In this document: one piece after another, positions 1 to 3,932 of the stretch
Numbering within the stretch: the first letter of the stretch is position 1
Layout of the letters: each line of letters starts with the position of its first letter
NCBI GenBank assembly: GCA_014860005.1
Contig: JACZKP010000038.1
Location: 1 to 12,316, forward strand
Reading direction: 5' to 3'
Length of the DNA: 12,316 nt
Origin: Verrucomicrobiota bacterium
GTDB lineage: Bacteria; Verrucomicrobiota; Verrucomicrobiae; Limisphaerales; UBA11358
Notes under the pieces: generated by a model
The model's database searches: none
What the model was told of the DNA's origin: nothing
Seen by the model: the letters and a program-made list of their open reading frames with translations, nothing else
Made by a program: the position numbers and the translations under genes

Positions 1-1
1 G

Positions 2-142
2 AAGCGCCAGATCATGGGCCGGGAAGTCGTGGTTGCCATTACCAAAGGCCGGCTCGATCTCGGTCCATGGGAGCAGGTTTACTACGGCGAGTTTGACGGG
101 CGCCGGCGTAAACGCGTGTTGGTCAAAATCATTGGCGAATAA
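2..142 (+). CDS. YjbQ/UPF0047 family protein, C-terminal part (5' end outside window)
   Basis: Only the last 46 codons lie in the window, ending with TAA at 140-142. The frame reads [20 protein letters not shown], then [13 protein letters not shown], a basic run RRRKR, and VLVKIIGE at the end. This is the typical end of the YjbQ (UPF0047) fold: a LDLGxWExVYxGEFDG segment followed by a basic patch and VVKIIGE. Members are small proteins of about 130-140 residues. Some have been linked to a thiamine-phosphate-synthase-like side activity, but the physiological role is unsettled, and catalytic residues upstream cannot be seen here. The gene converges on trpD, with about 200 bases between their ends. 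The family call is secure from the tail; function is not claimed. Confidence 0.85.
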   Translation, partial: KRQIMGREVVVAITKGRLDLGPWEQVYYGEFDGRRRKRVLVKIIGE

Positions 143-255
143 AGCACGCCCGCGTCAACAGCAATTCCTGGCAAGTGCCACGTCCTTGACGCGGTGATTC
201 CACGCGACTTCGATTTGATCGGAAAAACTCACTCCGAACTTTGGGTGTTGAAGCC

Positions 256-290
256 GGCTGAACGGACCGCAGCGTTCACGCCGCTGCTTT
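256..290. repeat. REP-like hairpin / weak terminator candidate between convergent genes
   Basis: The stretch contains two overlapping inverted repeats. TGAACG (259-264) pairs with CGTTCA (273-278) over an 8-base loop, and outer GGC/GCC pairing is possible with one bulged base. GCAGCG (269-274) pairs with CGCTGC (282-287) over a 7-base loop and is followed by only three T residues. It lies between the convergent ends of the YjbQ-family gene and trpD, so it could help end transcription. The rest of 143-345 shows nothing else. The shape resembles dispersed palindromes of this phylum, but no second copy is in the window. Either role is a guess. Confidence 0.25.
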
Positions 291-345
291 GTTCATAAAA
301 CTGTGAGGTCCAGTTTCCATCCGGAATTCTGCCTGCGCAAACCGG

Positions 346-1407
346 CTAACGAACAGTCAATGCCTGCAATTTGGCTTCCGCCTTGCCGTCATCAATTGTT
401 TGTGCCGCCAGTTCCCAGCCTTCAGTGATGGAGCGGACGCGCCCGGCCACCAGCAACGCCGCACCGGCATTCAACAACACCGCGTCGCGCTTGGGGCCAC
501 GCTCGTCGCCGTGCAGAATCCGCCGCACGATCTCCGCGTTGGCGGCGCGGTCGCTGCCCAACAGGTCCGCCAGCGTGGCGGGTTGCAACGGAAATTGTTC
601 CGGCGACAACACCGACGTGGCAAAACCGCGCTCCTGATAAAACTCCGCCACGGTGTTGACCCCCAGCGTGGAAAGCTCGTCCAGCGAGGCTTCGCCGGCC
701 ACCGCGCCGGTCGTGGCTGGGACTTTTCCGCAAACCACCATCCCCCGCCGCACGCCGAGCGATTGCAGCACATGCGCGACCGGCTCGCACAGTTCCGCGC
801 GCGGCACGCCGATAAGTTGCGCGGTGGGATGCGCCGGGTTCAGCAACGGACCAAGGAAATTAAAAATCGTCCGCTGTCCGCGTTCGGCACACAGCTTCCG
901 AGCGGGGGCAATGTGTTTGAAGGCAGGATGATAATTCGGGGCAAAGAAAAACGCGAAGTGGTGCTCGCGCAGGGACTGCGCCGCGTCCGCGGGCGACAGA
1001 TCAATCCGCACGCCCAGCGTCTCCAGCACGTCCGCACTGCCGGCCTGCGAGGTGATGGCGCGGTTGCCGTGTTTGGCCACGATCACGCCCGCGGCGGCGC
1101 AGACGATGGCTACGGTGGTGGAGATGTTGAACGTGCCCAACTTGTCGCCGCCCGTGCCGCACACATCCAGGATGTCGCGGGCGCGGGTTTGCGCGTCGAG
1201 CGGCGGTTGCACCGAACGGGCGCGCAGTTCATGCGCGAAGGCGCTGATTTCCTCCGTGGTTTCGCCTTTGCGGGCCAGCGCGCTGAGGAAATCCGCTTTC
1301 GTGGCGGGCTGGATGCCTTCGTCCACAAGTTGTTCCACGGCCAGACGCACCTGTTCGGCGTCCAGTGAACACGCGGCGCCAAGTTGAGTTGTCAACTGAG
1401 TGAGCAT
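346..1407 (-). CDS. trpD: Anthranilate phosphoribosyltransferase
   Basis: Transfers the phosphoribosyl group from PRPP to anthranilate, the second committed step of tryptophan synthesis, in the cytoplasm. At 353 residues it has the usual length. Visible signatures, in order: the PRPP-binding CGTGGD (residues 83-88), NISTT (94-98), KHGNRAITSQAGSADVLE (112-129), FNFLGPLLNP (182-191), the metal-binding DELS (243-246) and LNAGAALL (312-319). The ATG at 1405-1407 gives a normal N-terminal helical domain, so this start is kept. The segment before DELS is unusual: where many TrpD proteins read VVHG-x-DGLDE, this one reads VVCG (224-227) followed by a loop about nine residues longer. This may be a lineage variant. 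No other trp gene is adjacent, so the gene stands apart from a trp operon in this window. All core motifs are intact and the identification is firm. Confidence 0.97.
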   Translation of the reverse strand: MLTQLTTQLGAACSLDAEQVRLAVEQLVDEGIQPATKADFLSALARKGETTEEISAFAHELRARSVQPPLDAQTRARDILDVCGTGGDKLGTFNISTTVAIVCAAAGVIVAKHGNRAITSQAGSADVLETLGVRIDLSPADAAQSLREHHFAFFFAPNYHPAFKHIAPARKLCAERGQRTIFNFLGPLLNPAHPTAQLIGVPRAELCEPVAHVLQSLGVRRGMVVCGKVPATTGAVAGEASLDELSTLGVNTVAEFYQERGFATSVLSPEQFPLQPATLADLLGSDRAANAEIVRRILHGDERGPKRDAVLLNAGAALLVAGRVRSITEGWELAAQTIDDGKAEAKLQALTVR

Positions 1408-1433
1408 GCGCGGATGCTAACCGGTGCGGACGT

Positions 1434-1461
1434 AAGTCCAAAGTCCAAAGTCCGAGGTCCA
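1434..1461. repeat. Four tandem heptamers (AAGTCCA type)
   Basis: Between the start of trpD and the end of the upstream prepilin gene there are four consecutive 7-base units: AAGTCCA, AAGTCCA, AAGTCCG, AGGTCCA, followed by a decaying AAGTTTT. Two units are identical and the other two each differ from them by one base. The tract occupies roughly half of the 64-base gap between the two minus-strand genes, just upstream of the trpD start codon. It could be a slippage-prone spacer; I see no evidence that it binds a regulator. Confidence 0.7.
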
Positions 1462-1471
1462 AAGTTTTGGG

Positions 1472-2311
1472 TCAGAAAATCGGCACCTTCTGTGGAATGA
1501 CCTCGAACAAGCGGCGCAGGTCACGATCCTGACTCCGACCGGACGCGAGTTGGAGCACAATCCAGGTGTTCAGACTGGAGATCCGCATGGTGTTGGGTTC
1601 GAGCCAGCGCCAGTTTTCGGCGTGGCCATCGGCGAACGTGAGGACGCAACCGTTGTTGTGCCGCGTGGCGGGAAAACTGATCCAGGTCCATTGCGTCGTG
1701 CCAAACAACCACCAGCGGTCGGGGGCGTTGATGCCAAAGGCGCTTTGCTGGATGCTCTTCTCGTGTTCATCAATGAACACCAGGGCTTTGGCCGGTCCGG
1801 GATTCCGAATCTGCGTCGTCTTGTGCCAGCAGCGGTTGTAATCGGGATCAGACGGATTGGCGCGCACGTTCATGTACATGCTCATGGAAACGCTGCGCGT
1901 GCGGGGAATCCGGCCCTCGTCGCGGACGGTGGATTTGTCGGCGGGACACTTGTAGATGCTGGCGGATTCATTGTAGCCGATCAGCACGCCCCGCTGGATG
2001 TTCGTCAGGGTGGTGTCCGTCCACGCGTTGCCCTGCAACCAGGAATTGGCCCCGACCGTGAGCACGGCGCGCGAGCCGCCGCCGCTGGTAATGGCTTCAT
2101 TGGCCGGCAGGCCGTCATGATTGTCGTCGGCATACATCTGCCAGCAGATTTGAAGCTGGCGATAGTTATTGAGGCAGCCGGTTTGATGGGCCTTGGCCTT
2201 GGCCCGGGACAACGCGGGCAGCAACAGGGAGGCAAGAATGGCAATGATCGCGATGACCACCAACAGTTCGATGAGCGTGAAGGCGCGTGAGACTTGAGTG
2301 GTTTGATGCAT
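1472..2311 (-). CDS. Prepilin-type (type II pseudopilin-like) protein with H-X9-DG motif
   Basis: This 279-residue protein has a class III (prepilin) signal: a short polar leader [10 protein letters not shown], then [20 protein letters not shown] (residues 11-30). Prepilin peptidase would be expected to cut between A10 and F11; the conserved Glu at +5 is E15. Most prepilins have Gly at -1, here it is Ala. After the hydrophobic helix comes the usual [32 protein letters not shown] region (about 37-64). Near the C terminus H218 is followed after nine residues by D228-G229, the H-X9-DG motif frequent in the large prepilin families of Verrucomicrobia and Planctomycetes. The frame stays open to a GTG at 2356, but the ATG at 2309-2311 gives a leader of normal length and is preferred; no clear ribosome binding site precedes either. 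No secretion machinery gene adjoins it. It is probably exported and anchored in the cytoplasmic membrane; its specific role is unknown. Confidence 0.88.
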   Translation of the reverse strand: MHQTTQVSRAFTLIELLVVIAIIAILASLLLPALSRAKAKAHQTGCLNNYRQLQICWQMYADDNHDGLPANEAITSGGGSRAVLTVGANSWLQGNAWTDTTLTNIQRGVLIGYNESASIYKCPADKSTVRDEGRIPRTRSVSMSMYMNVRANPSDPDYNRCWHKTTQIRNPGPAKALVFIDEHEKSIQQSAFGINAPDRWWLFGTTQWTWISFPATRHNNGCVLTFADGHAENWRWLEPNTMRISSLNTWIVLQLASGRSQDRDLRRLFEVIPQKVPIF

Positions 2312-2742
2312 GGCGGTTTGTGGCGGATGCAAATTCTTTACTCCTGCGCCTTGCACTCTGCAAGCGTCTTATTCCGGCGGCGGCGGATTGAGCGAACCGC
2401 ACTCAGAAATGACCCATACGGGCAAGTCAGACGCCATCAGTGAGAAAATCGTTTCATTCAGCATGAGTCCCGGGTAACTTTTCTTATCACTGCAAATTCG
2501 CTTGGGGAGCTTGATGCTTATTCAAGGCCGGCGATGCCGCATGATGTGATTCGCGCCACCACGGATCGCGGTGCCGGTCAGAAATAATCGGTTGCATAGT
2601 GGGTGCGAGCAGTGGGAAGACGGTGGAGTGATTGGCCTTGGCGGGTAATTCGCTCCCGTGACCGGCAGTGGCAGCCGGAGAAAACTCGTTGCTGGAAGCA
2701 GCCCTGAAATAAACAGAAGACAACCCAATCATAGAACCATCC
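2312..2742. other. Divergent intergenic region without a convincing gene
   Basis: This 431-base stretch separates the minus-strand prepilin gene from the plus-strand propeller gene and should hold both promoters. A short hairpin, CTTGCA-CTC-TGCAAG, lies at 2350-2364 just upstream of the prepilin start. I could not pick out convincing -35/-10 boxes for either gene. A minus-strand open frame covering 2487-2819 runs into the start of the propeller gene and has no recognisable motif, so it is not called. Confidence 0.5.
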
Positions 2743-3660
2743 ATGAGAAGAACATTGGTGCTCGCGGCACTCATCCTTAACCTTGTACCGGTCGGACGAA
2801 CAGAAGAAATCATCGGCATTGCCTGGCCTACGGGAGTATATCGGATTGATTCGACGACGGGCGGCGGTCAGGAGATTGGTTCTCCAGCGGTAACGGGAAT
2901 GAATTCTCTGGCCAGAAGCCCTGCGGGGGAGTTCTACACGGTGGATGCGAGCAGCAACCTGCTCGTCATCAATCCCACCACGGGTGCGGCGGCCCCCGTG
3001 GCCACCTTGAATTTCGGCAGCGCCACGCCAGTGGTGCCAGCGCTGGCGTTCTCACCGTCCGGGACACTTTACGCTATCCAAAGGGGGAACTCGGACGACC
3101 TCTACACCATCAATCTCACCACCGGCCAGGGAACATTGGTTGGCAGTACCGGCAGTGGCCCGCTCCAAGGCCTGGCCTTCGCGCCGAATGGGGCGCTTTA
3201 CGGATGGAACATCTCCAGCGGACTGGTCACAATCAATCCTGCCAACGGAGCAGCCACGGACGTGAATCCAGCGGTAGATGCATCCGCCCAAATCCAATGC
3301 CTGGCGTTTGCGCCGGATGGCACTCTCTACGGGGCGCAATACGGTTTGTTCACCATTGATACCGCCACGGGCGTTCCCTCCGCAGCCATTGCCACCGGGC
3401 TTTTCGATATCCGGGGCATGGAATTCAACACCGGACCGGCGCTGCGACTGAGCATCGCGGCGGCGGGCAACAACATAAGCCTTTGTTGGCTGACACGGAC
3501 CAACCAGTCCTATCAAATTCAGCGCCGCGCCAACCTGGAAACGACCAATGCCTGGGAGAATATCGGACCGCTGCTCCCCGGAACTGGCGGTGAATTGTGC
3601 GTCACGAACCAGATGAACACCGCGCGCAGGTTTTTCCGGGTCATCGCTATTTCACAGTAG
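2743..3660 (+). CDS. Secreted beta-propeller repeat protein with a C-terminal module typical of Verrucomicrobia
   Basis: A 305-residue protein starting MRRTLVLAALILNLVPVGRT, a likely Sec signal peptide (basic start, hydrophobic core 5-17, cut near residue 20). Four similar segments follow at near-constant spacing: SPAGEFYTV (59-67), SPSGTLYAI (104-112), APNGALYGW (147-155) and APDGTLYGA (190-198), each preceded by a hydrophobic strand and followed by a (V/Y)TIN or FTID strand. The period of about 43-45 residues fits blades of a beta-propeller. From about residue 233 the pattern changes to a strand-rich tail (LRLSIAAAGNNISLCWL, SYQIQRRANLE, AWENIG, ARRFFRVI) resembling the small C-terminal domain on many exported proteins of this phylum. 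No catalytic residues are recognised; a binding or surface role is possible but unproven. No clear ribosome binding site precedes the ATG, which is chosen because it gives the signal peptide. Confidence 0.8.
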   Translation: MRRTLVLAALILNLVPVGRTEEIIGIAWPTGVYRIDSTTGGGQEIGSPAVTGMNSLARSPAGEFYTVDASSNLLVINPTTGAAAPVATLNFGSATPVVPALAFSPSGTLYAIQRGNSDDLYTINLTTGQGTLVGSTGSGPLQGLAFAPNGALYGWNISSGLVTINPANGAATDVNPAVDASAQIQCLAFAPDGTLYGAQYGLFTIDTATGVPSAAIATGLFDIRGMEFNTGPALRLSIAAAGNNISLCWLTRTNQSYQIQRRANLETTNAWENIGPLLPGTGGELCVTNQMNTARRFFRVIAISQ

Positions 3661-3670
3661 TGCGAAGGCG

Positions 3671-3931
3671 GTGAAGGCCGGTCATTCCGCAACCCATGCC
3701 CGCTGCCCGCGGGAGAGGTGCGCTTCATTCTCGCGCGAGTTCCGACCGTCAGAGTTTTTACTCACCAGGAATAAAGGCATCCTGCATCAGCACTATCTGG
3801 AGCGCTACAAACTTGCCATCGTCGGTCTTAGCGCGCCCTCAAACCGGCTGGCTGATACGCGCCCGCTGATGCCGAAGTTTCTCGCGCTCTTGCCCACGCT
3901 CAAGCCCGTAAGCTACACTGTCGTGGCTTGA
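3671..3931 (+). CDS. Small open frame of unknown identity, possibly the 3' remnant of a larger gene
   Basis: From about position 3770 to the TGA at 3929-3931 the frame reads NKGILHQHYLERYKLAIVGL and ends in KPVSYTVVA. It has good third-position GC and an alternation of hydrophobic and basic residues like real protein. The preceding part, from the ATG at 3671, is rich in Arg, Ser and Cys and does not look like protein, so the true start is uncertain and the 5' end may have been lost or frameshifted. The stop is followed after one base by the ATG of the helicase gene (TGA-A-ATG), a spacing typical of translationally coupled genes. I do not recognise the family. It may be a decayed gene, or a chance open frame helped by GC-rich composition. 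Confidence 0.35.
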   Translation: MKAGHSATHARCPRERCASFSREFRPSEFLLTRNKGILHQHYLERYKLAIVGLSAPSNRLADTRPLMPKFLALLPTLKPVSYTVVA

Positions 3932-3932
3932 A

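Noticed and set aside
400..1368. Long plus-strand open frame opposite trpD
   Set aside because: It is antisense to a firmly identified gene, rich in Arg, Gly and His, and has no motif; a product of high GC content.
1550..2290. Plus-strand open frame opposite the prepilin gene
   Set aside because: Its apparent repeats and Gly-rich composition come from reading the opposite strand of a real gene; no domain is recognisable.
2309..2356. GTG at 2356 as the prepilin start
   Set aside because: It would lengthen the prepilin leader by 15 residues of unlikely sequence; the ATG at 2311 gives a normal leader.
2487..2819. Minus-strand 110-codon frame in the intergenic region
   Set aside because: It overlaps the start and signal peptide of the propeller gene and shows no family pattern; it could be a remnant but cannot be supported.
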